A DNA stretch of 64,000 nt from Acinetobacter higginsii (GTDB lineage: Bacteria; Pseudomonadota; Gammaproteobacteria; Pseudomonadales; Moraxellaceae): the NCBI RefSeq assembly GCF_000369525.1, contig NZ_KB850072.1, positions 618,760 to 682,759 on the forward strand, given 5' to 3'. The notes under the pieces were generated by a model. The model made no database searches. It had not been told where the DNA came from and saw only the letters and a program-made list of their open reading frames with translations. Of this stretch, positions 1 to 9,053 are shown in pieces. Made by a program: the position numbers and the translations under genes. Position 1 is the first letter of the stretch. The number at the start of each line of letters is the position of its first letter.

Positions 1-1
1 G

Positions 2-892
2 ATTGGTGCATCTGCTGTATTTGGACTGTGGCCTTTAGCCAAAGATGTCAGTGGTGTGGGCAATCTCTTTTCCAATGGCGGCTTTATGCCACATGGCATG
101 GGCGGTGTTCTATCGGCAATTTTGATCTCGGCATTTTCCTTCTTTGGCATTGAAATTCTTTCGATTGCTGCGGCGGAGTCTAAAAATCCTGAAGAGAAAA
201 TCAAACGAGCGACCAATTTAGTGCTGTATCGGATTATCTTATTCTTCGTGGTTTCGATTTTCCTCGCGGTTGCCTTGGTTGATTGGCGTTCACCCGATTT
301 ACAAAAATTAGGCACCTTTCAGTATGTCTTGGTCAGCCTAAATATTCCTCAAACCAAGTTAATTATGGACACTGTGGTATTTATTGCCGTGGCGAGTTGT
401 ATGAATGCGGCTGTCTATACCTCTTCACGCATGCTATTTGCTTTAGGGGCTCGTCAAGAAGCCCCAAAAATGGTCACGAAAATTAATGCAGCAGGTGTAC
501 CGACCATCGCGGTATTTGCATCGACATTGATTGGATTGATTTGTTGTGCAGTGAATTATTTATTTCCTGGGCAAGTATTTGGATTCCTACTGTCAACTAC
601 GGGTTCGATTGCACTGGTGGTTTACTTGGTGATTGCAGTATCACAACTCCGTTTGCGCACCCAATTAGACAAAGTTGGGGCTGCTGTGCCTTTTAAAATG
701 TGGTTATTTCCGTGGCTGACTTGGTTTGTGATTGTCGTGATTATGAGCGTACTAGGTTATATGTTCCTGTCACCTCAATATAGCTATGAAACGACTTTAT
801 CTTTGAGCGTAACCTTCATTGTCGTGATCTGTGGACTGATCGTGACCCGAAAGAAGAAAAGTAATCGAACCGTCGCAATACGGGTAGATTGA
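2..892 (+). CDS. APC-family amino acid permease (GabP-like), 5' truncated
   Basis: The reading frame is open from base 2, so the 5' end lies outside the window and 296 C-terminal residues remain. They contain about seven hydrophobic membrane segments. An AAESKNPEEKIKRA loop and the following segments are typical of amino acid/polyamine/organocation permeases of the GabP/AnsP group, which import amino acids by proton symport across the inner membrane. The C-terminus is short and basic (RKKKSNR). A GABA substrate fits the gabTD operon 3 kb downstream, but that is inference and the substrate cannot be read from this fragment. A terminator follows directly. Confidence 0.85.
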   Translation: MGASAVFGLWPLAKDVSGVGNLFSNGGFMPHGMGGVLSAILISAFSFFGIEILSIAAAESKNPEEKIKRATNLVLYRIILFFVVSIFLAVALVDWRSPDLQKLGTFQYVLVSLNIPQTKLIMDTVVFIAVASCMNAAVYTSSRMLFALGARQEAPKMVTKINAAGVPTIAVFASTLIGLICCAVNYLFPGQVFGFLLSTTGSIALVVYLVIAVSQLRLRTQLDKVGAAVPFKMWLFPWLTWFVIVVIMSVLGYMFLSPQYSYETTLSLSVTFIVVICGLIVTRKKKSNRTVAIRVD

Positions 893-904
893 TAACACAT
901 CATC

Positions 905-945
905 ATAAGGCCTGTGCGTTAAAGTTTAGGCCTTATTATTTTTAT
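905..945. terminator. Bidirectional rho-independent terminator
   Basis: Arms ATAAGGCCT (905-913) and AGGCCTTAT (928-936) form a perfect 9-bp stem followed by a T-rich stretch. It lies between the convergent permease and rhtA-like genes and overlaps the 3' end of the latter. Confidence 0.75.
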
Positions 946-1786
946 AGGCGAAATAGGAGCAACCTGCACACGAGAGCATGATGATGGCAATGCCCGTGAT
1001 TTGATATGGATTGAGATGTTCATTTAAGATCAGCCAACCGGCAAGGGCACTGACTGCAGGAGAGGCGCTCAGTAAAATTCCAAATACTTTCGGTTCGAGC
1101 TTTTTCATCGCAAAGATATCCAGCAGGAACGGTAGGGTACTAGAAAGTAGTGACACTAAAACACAGAGCAGCAAAATCCAATAAGAATGAAATAGCTGAG
1201 TCAGATCAGAGATACCAAAGGGCAGCGCAAATAGAGTGGCCACCAACATGCCAATCGCCACCGTATTGCTGCCGCCTTTGGCGACTTTAGTACCGTAAAT
1301 GATATACATGCCCCAACAGAATGCTGCGGCAAGCGCATAAAACATGCCGATATAACTGAAATTCTGATTGCTACTACCCAAAGGTAACAGCATCAGCCCA
1401 ATAAACGACAAAGCACCCCAGAGTAAATCCTGTTTCTGTTTTGACATGACAATGGCAACGGTGAGTGGGCCCAAGACTTCAATTGAAATGGCAATACCAA
1501 TCGATAGATGCGAAAATGCCTTATAGATCAAAAGATTCATGAGGCTCAGAATTAACCCATAAATGATCAGGTTTTTCCAATCCATCTGGGAATGCAAGCT
1601 ACGCCAAGGTTTGAAAATTATCCAAAGTAATAGAGCTGAGAAACTTAAGCGAATCAGCGCAACTCCTTCAGCACCAAAGATCGGAAATAGGGTTTTGGCA
1701 ATTGCAGCCCCAATTTGTACCGAGGCAAGTGATAGGCATGCTGCAGCCAAAGCAAATTCTTGTTTATTCTGAACAGACGCACGCAT
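926..1786 (-). CDS. EamA/DMT-family exporter, RhtA-like
   Basis: A 286-residue protein with about ten hydrophobic segments arranged as two EamA repeats. The match to E. coli RhtA (threonine/homoserine exporter) runs over the whole length: SVQIGAAIAKTLFP near the N-terminus, FKPWR near residue 60, a GIAISIEVLGPLTVA segment, and VAIGMLVATLFALPFG in the second half. It is probably an inner-membrane exporter of amino acids or related amines. The ATG start at 1786 is preceded by AGGT. It is divergent from an Lrp/AsnC regulator, the usual arrangement for amino acid exporters controlled by their neighbour. Substrate identity is inference. Confidence 0.85.
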   Translation of the reverse strand: MRASVQNKQEFALAAACLSLASVQIGAAIAKTLFPIFGAEGVALIRLSFSALLLWIIFKPWRSLHSQMDWKNLIIYGLILSLMNLLIYKAFSHLSIGIAISIEVLGPLTVAIVMSKQKQDLLWGALSFIGLMLLPLGSSNQNFSYIGMFYALAAAFCWGMYIIYGTKVAKGGSNTVAIGMLVATLFALPFGISDLTQLFHSYWILLLCVLVSLLSSTLPFLLDIFAMKKLEPKVFGILLSASPAVSALAGWLILNEHLNPYQITGIAIIMLSCAGCSYFAYKNNKA

Positions 1787-1906
1787 GTCGATGACCTAGA
1801 GCTTGATCATGAGATTTTAGTTCCTGAAGGATGATTAAATTGCGCTTATTGATTGAAGTTTGTGGGTTATTCACTCTATTATCGAAGAAAGATGAGAAAT
1901 TAATTC

Positions 1907-2374
1907 ATGGCAGAACTTTCACTCGATCATTTTGATTATGCAATTTTAAGAATATTGCAGCAGGATAATAAAACTTCACATCGGCAGATTTCGGAACAGA
2001 TTGGTCTATCTCAGGCATCGGTACAACGGCGTATTGTTCGAATGGAACAGGAAGCGATTATTGAAAAGAATTGTGCGGTACTGAATCCAAAGCGATTTGG
2101 AGAGAAGGTCACATCCATTATCGAGGTCCGTTTAAGCGAGGATCGTTCCGTGGTGATGGATCGGGCCAAGCAATACTTTGCTGGCGTAGACGAGATTCAG
2201 CAATGTTATTTCGTCAATGGCGGGGTGTCTTTTATTATGATTATGCTCTCCAATAATCTATCTCATTTTGAAGCCTTAGTCAGAAAGCATTTTGCCGATA
2301 ATCAAGATGTAAAAACCTATCGGACCTTAATCGTTTTAGATCGGGTCAAAGTCAGTTTAGATCTTTGTTTTTAG
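1907..2374 (+). CDS. Lrp/AsnC family transcriptional regulator
   Basis: A 155-residue protein of standard Lrp/AsnC length. Residues 1-65 form the winged helix-turn-helix (ILRILQQDNKTSHRQISEQIGLSQ, then SVQRRIVRMEQEAII). The rest is the alpha/beta RAM (AsnC_trans_reg) domain that binds amino acid effectors and makes dimers or octamers (VNGGVSFIMIMLS segment). It lies 120 bp from the divergent RhtA-like exporter and most likely controls it in response to an amino acid. No other target is visible. Confidence 0.9.
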   Translation: MAELSLDHFDYAILRILQQDNKTSHRQISEQIGLSQASVQRRIVRMEQEAIIEKNCAVLNPKRFGEKVTSIIEVRLSEDRSVVMDRAKQYFAGVDEIQQCYFVNGGVSFIMIMLSNNLSHFEALVRKHFADNQDVKTYRTLIVLDRVKVSLDLCF

Positions 2375-2472
2375 TTCAGATTGAACTGCTGATTCAGTTT
2401 CACTTGGTTGAGGTGTGAATTCATACAAGAGTGTTGCCTTGACTTTCTAAACCAAGTGCTATTTTACTGTGA

Positions 2473-3981
2473 TCAACGGTTCTGTGGAAAAAGCTCAACA
2501 GCATTTTCAATCAAGCATTGACGTAAGATACTAAAGGCAAAAGTCATGTCTTGCTCCTGCACACAGGCAAATCCAAGCAATAGGCCCGATTGAATTGGGG
2601 TATCGACACCTGAATAATATTGTGACAATGGGCGGACATTGACCCCGCGCGACAGTGCCAGTGCAGATATTTCAACATCATTGGCGTGATCAGGTAATTT
2701 GAGTACCAGATGCAGACCTGCATCATGATTAAATTCGTGTACAAACACATCGCCCAGATAACGGTGAATCAGTTCAATCAGAAATTTCCGTCTTTTACTA
2801 TACAGCAGGCGCATCCGGCGGATATGCGCTGCATAATGTCCTTCACGAATAAATTCTGCCAAAGCACGTTGAGTGAGTAAGTGACCGCCTCGATACAGTT
2901 CCGCCGAAATCGTTCGTAAGGGCTGTACCAGTTGTTTTGGAACCACCATATAGCCAATGCGCAAGGCGGGATAAATGGTTTTACTAAAGGTTCCAATATA
3001 AATGACCGGTGGATTGTCTTCCAAACCCTGTAACGATGGATAAGGCTGACCTGAAAAACGGAACTCACTGTCGTAGTCATCTTCAATAATCCAGCTACCA
3101 TGCTGTTGAGCCAAATCCAGCAATTTTCTGCGTCTAGATAAACTGAGATGCGAACCCAAAGGATATTGATGAGACGGGGTAACGAAAATCAGGCGCGGTG
3201 GGGTAGCTGGATGTTCTTCTGGAATAATGCCTTCGGCATCGACAGGCATCGGAACAATATTGAGGCCATTGATACGCAGAATATTCTTGGCACCCCAATA
3301 GCCCGGATTTTCAATCCAGACATTGTCATTTAAATCACATAAAGCGCGTGACACCAGATCAACCGCCTGATGGATGCCTTCGGTAATAATAATCTGGTCT
3401 GTTTCACAATTGACTGAACGGGCAATGCGCAAATAATCCGCCAATGCATGGCGTAACTCCATACATCCTCCGGCATTGCTGTAGATCAAATTGGCAATTT
3501 CAGGCTGTCGACTGAGACGGGATTTGATCCGGTTAAATTCGGCATGCGGAAATTCGGTGACATCAGGCGCACCGGGTACAAAGGCGCCCCATTGATAGGG
3601 GGAGGCAGCTGCATGTTGCAGCAAAGTCTCCCCACGCTGAGAAAGCGTTCGTGCTGTATCTTCTGTGCTTGCAGCAGCATAGCTTGGTGTAGTACTGACC
3701 TGAATATAGCTTTCAGGTAGTGTCTCTGATACCCAAGTGCCTCGACCGGTATGTGCTTGAATATAACCTTCAGCACGTAATTGCTCATAGGCATTGAGCA
3801 CGGTATTACGTGAAACGTGCAGCTCATTGGCCAAATCACGTGATGCAGGAAGACGAGTATTGGGCGCAAGAATGCCTTCCAAAATGGCATCTCTTAAACA
3901 ATGAAAAACCCGAGCGGGTAAAGTCCCTTCACTGGCCTGTTGTAAATGTTGTAACAGGTAGTCTCCTAACAGGGTACGCAA
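2473..3981 (-). CDS. MocR/GabR-type PLP-binding transcriptional regulator
   Basis: A 502-residue chimeric regulator. Residues 1-85 are a GntR winged helix (LPASRDLANELHVSRNTVLNAYEQL, GRGTW). The remainder is a fold-type I aminotransferase domain with EDDYDSEFRF near 300-309 and the PLP lysine in TFSKTIYP (K334). MocR proteins sense PLP plus an amino acid and bind direct repeats; GabR activates gabTD in Bacillus. Here the gene is divergent from gabTD. The start is a TTG at 3979-3981 supported by AAAGGAGA eight bases upstream; no ATG is available before the upstream stop. One proposed operator half-site overlaps this ribosome site, which suggests autoregulation. PdxR is an alternative, but context favours GabR function. 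Confidence 0.9.
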   Translation of the reverse strand: MRTLLGDYLLQHLQQASEGTLPARVFHCLRDAILEGILAPNTRLPASRDLANELHVSRNTVLNAYEQLRAEGYIQAHTGRGTWVSETLPESYIQVSTTPSYAAASTEDTARTLSQRGETLLQHAAASPYQWGAFVPGAPDVTEFPHAEFNRIKSRLSRQPEIANLIYSNAGGCMELRHALADYLRIARSVNCETDQIIITEGIHQAVDLVSRALCDLNDNVWIENPGYWGAKNILRINGLNIVPMPVDAEGIIPEEHPATPPRLIFVTPSHQYPLGSHLSLSRRRKLLDLAQQHGSWIIEDDYDSEFRFSGQPYPSLQGLEDNPPVIYIGTFSKTIYPALRIGYMVVPKQLVQPLRTISAELYRGGHLLTQRALAEFIREGHYAAHIRRMRLLYSKRRKFLIELIHRYLGDVFVHEFNHDAGLHLVLKLPDHANDVEISALALSRGVNVRPLSQYYSGVDTPIQSGLLLGFACVQEQDMTFAFSILRQCLIENAVELFPQNR

Positions 3982-3983
3982 TT

Positions 3984-4015
3984 GGCTCTCTCCTTTAGTC
4001 CAAAAGTGGCTCTCG
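3984..4015 (+). promoter_or_regulatory. Proposed MocR operator in the regulator-gabT gap
   Basis: Two direct half-sites, GGCTCTCT at 3984 and GGCTCTCG at 4008, lie exactly 24 bp apart. The first overlaps the Shine-Dalgarno of the regulator gene on the other strand. The same layout recurs before three other transcription units (7049, 8958, 10167). Binding by the adjacent MocR protein is inference. Confidence 0.6.
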
Positions 4016-4142
4016 TCTATTCCTTATAAAAGGTACACATTAAGTACCCATAGTGCATTTTAGCCTTGTTTCAGCAATACATTGCCATGAAGCAATTTAA
4101 ATGCCCAAAAAGATTATTGTTTTGTCGTATAGAGGTAACAAA

Positions 4143-5453
4143 ATGGATGCAAAGCATATTGCAATAAATGCTCGTAAACAGCAAGCAACGCCACGTGGTG
4201 TTGGCGTGATGTGCCAATGGTATGCTGAACGTGCGAGCAATGCGACTTTGTGGGATACGGAAGGAAACGAATATATTGATTTTGCCGGTGGAATTGCAGT
4301 TTTAAATACGGGGCATCGCCATCCAAAAGTCATCGCCGCGGTGGCTGAACAACTGAATAAATTTACCCATACGGCCTATCAAATTGTACCGTATGAAAGT
4401 TATGTGTCTCTGGCTGAACGGATTAATGCCCGCGCGCCGATTGAAGGTCCTGCCAAAACAGCATTTTTTACCACAGGTGCTGAAGCTGTTGAGAATGCAG
4501 TGAAGATTGCGCGTGCTGCAACGGGCCGTCATGGCATTATCACCTTTGGTGGTGGTTTCCACGGTCGTACTTTTATGACCATGGCCATGACAGGCAAAAC
4601 AGCCCCTTATAAACGTGACTTTGGTGTGATGACCGCAGGCGTATTCCATGCCCGTTATCCAGTGGCGTCTAAAGGAATTTCGGTGAATGATGCCTTGATT
4701 AGCCTAGAAGAAATTTTTAGTGAAGATATTGCAGCACATGATGTGGCTGCAATTGTACTAGAGCCTGTACAAGGTGAAGGCGGATTTAATGTCGCACCAG
4801 TTGAGTTTATGCAACAACTGCGCAAGATTTGTGATGAACACGGTATTCTGTTAATTGCAGATGAAGTACAAACTGGCTTTGCGCGTACCGGCCAACTGTT
4901 TGCGATGCAGCATTATCCAGTCAAAGCAGATTTGATTACCATGGCAAAAAGCTTGGGTGGTGGTTTTCCTCTGTCAGGTGTGGTCGGTCGTGCTGAAGTG
5001 ATGGATGCACCGAATCCAGGCGGTTTAGGCGGTACTTATGCGGGTAACCCACTTGCGATTGCCGCAGCCAATGCCGTGATCGATGTGATTGAAGATGAAC
5101 AGTTATGTGAACGTGCCAATGTACTCGGTGATGAATTAGTAGAAATGCTCAAAGTGGCACAAAAATATTCAAACGATATAACTGATATTCGTGCATTGGG
5201 TTCGATGGTGGCAGTTGAATTTGGTGATCATGTCACGGGCCAACCGAAACCAGAAGTGGCGAAAGCCATTCAGCAATATGCCATGGATCAGGGCTTATTA
5301 CTTTTAACCTGTGGCAAGCATGGCAATGTGATTCGTTTCTTATATCCATTGACGATTCCTATGGTTCAGTTCAATCAAGCGCTGGTGATTATTCAAGATG
5401 CAATTGCAGCGCAACAACCTGCCTTACAAAAGCTCGCAGGAGCTGAAGCATGA
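4143..5453 (+). CDS. gabT: 4-aminobutyrate--2-oxoglutarate aminotransferase
   Basis: A 436-residue class III PLP aminotransferase that moves the amino group of GABA to 2-oxoglutarate, giving succinate semialdehyde and glutamate. The N-terminus TPRGVGVMCQWYAERA and DFAGGIAVLNTGHRHPKV are GabT signatures. LLIADEVQTGFARTG holds the PLP-ring aspartate (D240), and MAKSLGGGFPLSG holds the Schiff-base lysine (K269). An ATG 42 bases upstream is in frame, but the start at 4143 has AGAGGT seven bases before it and gives the usual family length. The stop overlaps the start of gabD (ATGA). The proposed MocR operator lies upstream. Confidence 0.95.
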   Translation: MDAKHIAINARKQQATPRGVGVMCQWYAERASNATLWDTEGNEYIDFAGGIAVLNTGHRHPKVIAAVAEQLNKFTHTAYQIVPYESYVSLAERINARAPIEGPAKTAFFTTGAEAVENAVKIARAATGRHGIITFGGGFHGRTFMTMAMTGKTAPYKRDFGVMTAGVFHARYPVASKGISVNDALISLEEIFSEDIAAHDVAAIVLEPVQGEGGFNVAPVEFMQQLRKICDEHGILLIADEVQTGFARTGQLFAMQHYPVKADLITMAKSLGGGFPLSGVVGRAEVMDAPNPGGLGGTYAGNPLAIAAANAVIDVIEDEQLCERANVLGDELVEMLKVAQKYSNDITDIRALGSMVAVEFGDHVTGQPKPEVAKAIQQYAMDQGLLLLTCGKHGNVIRFLYPLTIPMVQFNQALVIIQDAIAAQQPALQKLAGAEA

Positions 5454-6898
5454 TTGATCTCAACTTGCAGGCTCTATTAAAGCATCCAGATATTCGTTTT
5501 GATGCGGCGCCAACTGAACATTATTTTGTAGTGGATGATGCGGCGACAGGACAAGCTTTGGCTTGGGTCAAAGCATCTGACCAAGCCGAAGTTGAAGCAG
5601 CGATTACGCGTTCAGCCATCGCTCAGGCTCAATGGCAACAGCAAACGGCTTTGGTACGTGCCGATATTCTACTGGCGTGGTATCAGCTGATTTTGCAACA
5701 GCGTGAAGCTTTGGCACAAATCTTAACCGCAGAACAAGGAAAATCACTGGCAGAAGCACGTGGCGAAATTGCTTATGCTGCTTCGTTCATTCGTTGGTTT
5801 GCAGAGCAGGCGCGTCGTGTCGATGGTTCCGTGTTAACACCTGTTCAATCACAGCAGCGTTTGATTGTGCTTAAACAAGCGATTGGAGTGACCGCAGCGA
5901 TTACGCCGTGGAATTTCCCAGCAGCCATGATCACTCGAAAAATTGCACCTGCTTTGGCTGCGGGGTGTTCGATGTTGGTCAAACCTGCGGAACAGACTCC
6001 GTTAACTGCCTATGCTTTGGCGGTACTGGCAGAGCAGGCAGGCTTACCCGCTGATTTATTTATTTTGATCAGTGGTGATGCGGTGGCTGTTGGGCAAACT
6101 TTATGTGCAAGTGATACGGTGCGTAAACTCAGCTTTACAGGTTCAACCGATGTTGGTCGTATTTTGATGAAACAATGTGCGCCAACCATCAAAAAGCTTT
6201 CTTTAGAGCTGGGTGGCAATGCTCCTGTGATTATTTTTGATGATGCAGATGTTGAGCGTGCAGTGCAGGGCATTATGGTCAGCAAGTTCCGTAACAGCGG
6301 ACAAACCTGTGTCTGTGCCAACCGTATCTATGTTCAGGACGGGATTTATGATGAGATTTGTGAGCGCTTAAAAATCGCCGTTGAACAGCAACTTCGTGTC
6401 GGGGATGGACGTGAAGAAGGAGTGACACAAGGTCCACTGATTGATCAAGACGCAGTTGAAAAAGTGCAATCGCATATTGCCGATGCGGTGACTCAGGGTG
6501 CTTCGATTGTTGTTGGTGGCCAGCCGCATGCCTTGGGGAAAACTTTCTTTGAACCGACCATCTTAAGAGATGTCACTCAGCAGATGAAAGTTGCCAAAGA
6601 AGAAACTTTTGGTCCATTAGCGCCGTTATTCCGTTTCAATGATGAAGCTGAGGCAGTTGCAATGGCCAACGATACGGAGTTTGGTTTGGCGAGTTATATT
6701 TTTACTCAAGACATGGCACGTCAATGGCGCGTAGGTGAAGCGCTGCAATATGGTATGGTCGGGGTGAATACAGGGCTGATTTCCAATGAGGTCGCACCTT
6801 TTGGTGGAATTAAACAGTCAGGTTTAGGTCGTGAAGGTTCGCAATTTGGGATTGAGGAATATCTGGAACTGAAATATATGTGTGTCGATATTTCTTAA
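5450..6898 (+). CDS. gabD: Succinate-semialdehyde dehydrogenase
   Basis: A 482-residue NAD(P)-dependent aldehyde dehydrogenase that oxidises succinate semialdehyde to succinate, which enters the TCA cycle. Visible signatures are ITPWNFPAAMITRK (151-164), the general-base glutamate in LELGGNAP (E253) and the nucleophile in NSGQTCVCANR (C287). The second cysteine two residues later (CVC) is a SSADH hallmark. Translational coupling to gabT through a 4-base overlap makes a gabTD operon. Two terminators follow. Confidence 0.93.
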   Translation: MIDLNLQALLKHPDIRFDAAPTEHYFVVDDAATGQALAWVKASDQAEVEAAITRSAIAQAQWQQQTALVRADILLAWYQLILQQREALAQILTAEQGKSLAEARGEIAYAASFIRWFAEQARRVDGSVLTPVQSQQRLIVLKQAIGVTAAITPWNFPAAMITRKIAPALAAGCSMLVKPAEQTPLTAYALAVLAEQAGLPADLFILISGDAVAVGQTLCASDTVRKLSFTGSTDVGRILMKQCAPTIKKLSLELGGNAPVIIFDDADVERAVQGIMVSKFRNSGQTCVCANRIYVQDGIYDEICERLKIAVEQQLRVGDGREEGVTQGPLIDQDAVEKVQSHIADAVTQGASIVVGGQPHALGKTFFEPTILRDVTQQMKVAKEETFGPLAPLFRFNDEAEAVAMANDTEFGLASYIFTQDMARQWRVGEALQYGMVGVNTGLISNEVAPFGGIKQSGLGREGSQFGIEEYLELKYMCVDIS

Positions 6899-6913
6899 TC
6901 GAAAACGGTTAAT

Positions 6914-6950
6914 GGTCTGAACGAGCGTACTCCTTTCTTCAGACCTTTTT
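6914..6950 (+). terminator. gabTD terminator 1
   Basis: Arms GGTCTGAA (6914-6921) and TTCAGACC (6938-6945), then a T run. Confidence 0.75.
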
Positions 6951-6958
6951 ATCCATTC

Positions 6959-6985
6959 AAGCACTTCAGCGATGAGGTGCTTTTT
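6959..6985 (+). terminator. gabTD terminator 2
   Basis: Arms AAGCACTTC (6959-6967) and GAGGTGCTT (6974-6982) with one wobble pair, then TTT. It sits directly after the first terminator, so read-through from gabD to the next gene is probably low. Confidence 0.65.
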
Positions 6986-7048
6986 GTATTGAAAATGCGG
7001 GGTAATTTTTGAGATCCATTGCATCTCGATTTTCATGCTTATTTAAAT

Positions 7049-7080
7049 GGTACCTATGTTTTCAACCAAATTGGTTCTCG
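7049..7080 (+). promoter_or_regulatory. Proposed MocR operator of the amidohydrolase gene
   Basis: GGTACCTA at 7049 and GGTTCTCG at 7073 are a direct repeat with 24-bp spacing. A GACAAT hexamer at 7100 could be the -10 element, which would put the second half-site over the -35 region. The whole 100-bp upstream region resembles that of the porin gene at 9054. Confidence 0.6.
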
Positions 7081-7147
7081 GTTTTATTGAAAAATCACAG
7101 ACAATGAAAAGTGCAAAAATAAATATGGATAATGGAATAACGGACTT

Positions 7148-8863
7148 ATGAATAAGAAATTATGCTTAGGACTCAGCGTTTGTATGATGACCTTCGGGAC
7201 TCAGGCACAAACACCACAAGCGGATATCATTGTGATGAATGCAGATATCCGAACTTCAAATCCAGCCAAACCGAAAGCACAAGCATTTGCAATTAAAGAT
7301 GGCAAGTTTCTAGCTGTTGGTAATAATGCCTTTATTCAAAATATGGCAAGTCCAAAGACACAGGTGATTGATGCCCAAGGTAAAACAGTCCTACCTGGTT
7401 TGACCGATGCACATACTCATTTATTAGGTGGTCTGGAACTTTGGGAAGGTGTGGATCTGTTTGGGATCACCGATCGGCAAGAATGGTTTAAATTGATTGC
7501 CAAACGAGATAAAGAACTTGCGAAAGATGCGTGGTTGGTCGGTGGGCGTTGGGATGTCAGCGCCATGAAGGACAATCGTATGCCAACACGTCAGGAGCTG
7601 GATGCGATTGTGCCTGATCGGCCTGTGGTGTTACAGGATATTGATTATCATACCGTTTGGGTAAACAGCAAGGCGATGCAATTGCTGGGAATCGATAAAA
7701 ATACCAAAGCACCAGAAGGCGGCGAGATTGTTAAAGATCCACAAACAGGTGAGCCGACAGGAATTTTTAAAGAAACGGCAGCCAATCAACTGGTTTTAGC
7801 AAGCCCTCAATATACAAAAGCATTACTCTCAGGCAAAGCCGCAATCCCAGTGGTTGAAAAAATTGTTGCTCATTTTAACAGCTTGGGAATAACCTCGGTA
7901 CATGATATGTGGGCTGAACTCGCTACAGTGTATCCAGCTTTACTTGAGTCACAGAAACAGTTACCGATGCGTATTCGTTTTGGATTAATGGCTGGGGAAG
8001 ATCAGGCAACGCTGGCACAACTGCAAAGCTATGCCAAACAACGGGATCAACTGAATCAACGTTTTATCCAAAAAGAGCAGCAGTGGCAGAAAGGGCCGCA
8101 GTTCCGTTTTGGTTATATGAAATATTTTGTTGATGGTACGCTGATGAGCTATACCGCAGCATTGAATGAACCTTATGCAGATCGACACCATTTCAACATC
8201 GAGCCTATTACTTCGCAGCCAAAATTGAATGACATCGTGAAAAATGCCAACGACGTGGGCTTTCCTGTGGCGATCCATGCCATCGGTGACAAAAGTGTGG
8301 ATATGGCATTGAATGCGATTGAAAACAGTCCGAAACATCGCCAACTGCTGAATCGGATTGAACATATTGAAGTCACCACTAAAACGGCAATCCCTCGCTT
8401 TGCTGAATTAGGCGTTGTCGCTTCCATGCAGCCAGACCATGCGATTGTTGGTAATTATCAGGAGTCACGTCTCGGTGAAGCACGCATGCCATATAGCTAT
8501 GCTTGGCAGTCGTTATTGAGTAGTGGTGCGTCGATGGTGTTGGGCAGCGACTGGCCAACGGCCCCTGAAAATCCAATGCTACAGTTAAGTGATGTCGTGT
8601 TCCGCGAATATAATGGCAAGACGCGTTATAGCGATAATGCCTTGAGTTTAGATGAAGCCTTGTATGCCTATACCCAAGCACCCGCCAATGTCGCAGGCTG
8701 GGGCAATGAAATTGGCAGTATTAGTGTAGGAAAATGGGCGGATTTTGTGGTTTTACAAGGGGCTTTGCAAACGCCATTAAATAAAGACATTAAAGACTGG
8801 AAAGTGGCTCAAACTTGGTTTGCGGGAGAAAAAGTTTATGACGGCAAGCTGAACAGTAAATAA
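7148..8863 (+). CDS. Exported amidohydrolase (amidohydro_3/YtcJ type)
   Basis: A 571-residue metal-dependent hydrolase. Residues 1-20 are a signal peptide ending GTQA, so it should act in the periplasm. The metal-binding HxH is in TDAHTHLLGG (H89, H91). Further ligand candidates are in VAIHAIGDKSVD, NRIEHIE and LGSDWP, the standard order for the amidohydrolase_3 (YtcJ) group. This group hydrolyses amide or cyclic amide bonds, but the substrate of this member is unknown. It carries the proposed MocR operator, so it is likely co-induced with GABA/polyamine catabolism; that suggests, without proof, release of an amine or amino acid from an acylated or lactam precursor. A terminator follows. Confidence 0.85.
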   Translation: MNKKLCLGLSVCMMTFGTQAQTPQADIIVMNADIRTSNPAKPKAQAFAIKDGKFLAVGNNAFIQNMASPKTQVIDAQGKTVLPGLTDAHTHLLGGLELWEGVDLFGITDRQEWFKLIAKRDKELAKDAWLVGGRWDVSAMKDNRMPTRQELDAIVPDRPVVLQDIDYHTVWVNSKAMQLLGIDKNTKAPEGGEIVKDPQTGEPTGIFKETAANQLVLASPQYTKALLSGKAAIPVVEKIVAHFNSLGITSVHDMWAELATVYPALLESQKQLPMRIRFGLMAGEDQATLAQLQSYAKQRDQLNQRFIQKEQQWQKGPQFRFGYMKYFVDGTLMSYTAALNEPYADRHHFNIEPITSQPKLNDIVKNANDVGFPVAIHAIGDKSVDMALNAIENSPKHRQLLNRIEHIEVTTKTAIPRFAELGVVASMQPDHAIVGNYQESRLGEARMPYSYAWQSLLSSGASMVLGSDWPTAPENPMLQLSDVVFREYNGKTRYSDNALSLDEALYAYTQAPANVAGWGNEIGSISVGKWADFVVLQGALQTPLNKDIKDWKVAQTWFAGEKVYDGKLNSK

Positions 8864-8875
8864 TAAATTGAGTGA

Positions 8876-8906
8876 AATAAAAAAGCCTGCGGGCTTTTTT
8901 ATTTTT
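8876..8906 (+). terminator. Rho-independent terminator
   Basis: AAAAAGCC and GGCTTTTT arms around TGCG, followed by more T residues, 15-40 bases after the amidohydrolase stop. Confidence 0.8.
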
Positions 8907-8957
8907 AGTGATTTGATTTTAAATCATGGCTAAACGCATTTTGCTTAAAAAATAAAT

Positions 8958-8989
8958 GGTTCCTATATTTTTATTTAAATTGGTTCTCG
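8958..8989 (+). promoter_or_regulatory. Proposed MocR operator of the porin gene
   Basis: GGTTCCTA at 8958 and GGTTCTCG at 8982, 24 bp apart, with GACAAT at 9009 as possible -10. Second half-site to GACAAT distance (27 bp) equals that at 7073/7100. Confidence 0.6.
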
Positions 8990-9053
8990 GTTTTATTTCA
9001 AAATTAAAGACAATAAAAATTCAAGAATAATCATGTATTAATGGAATAAGTGA

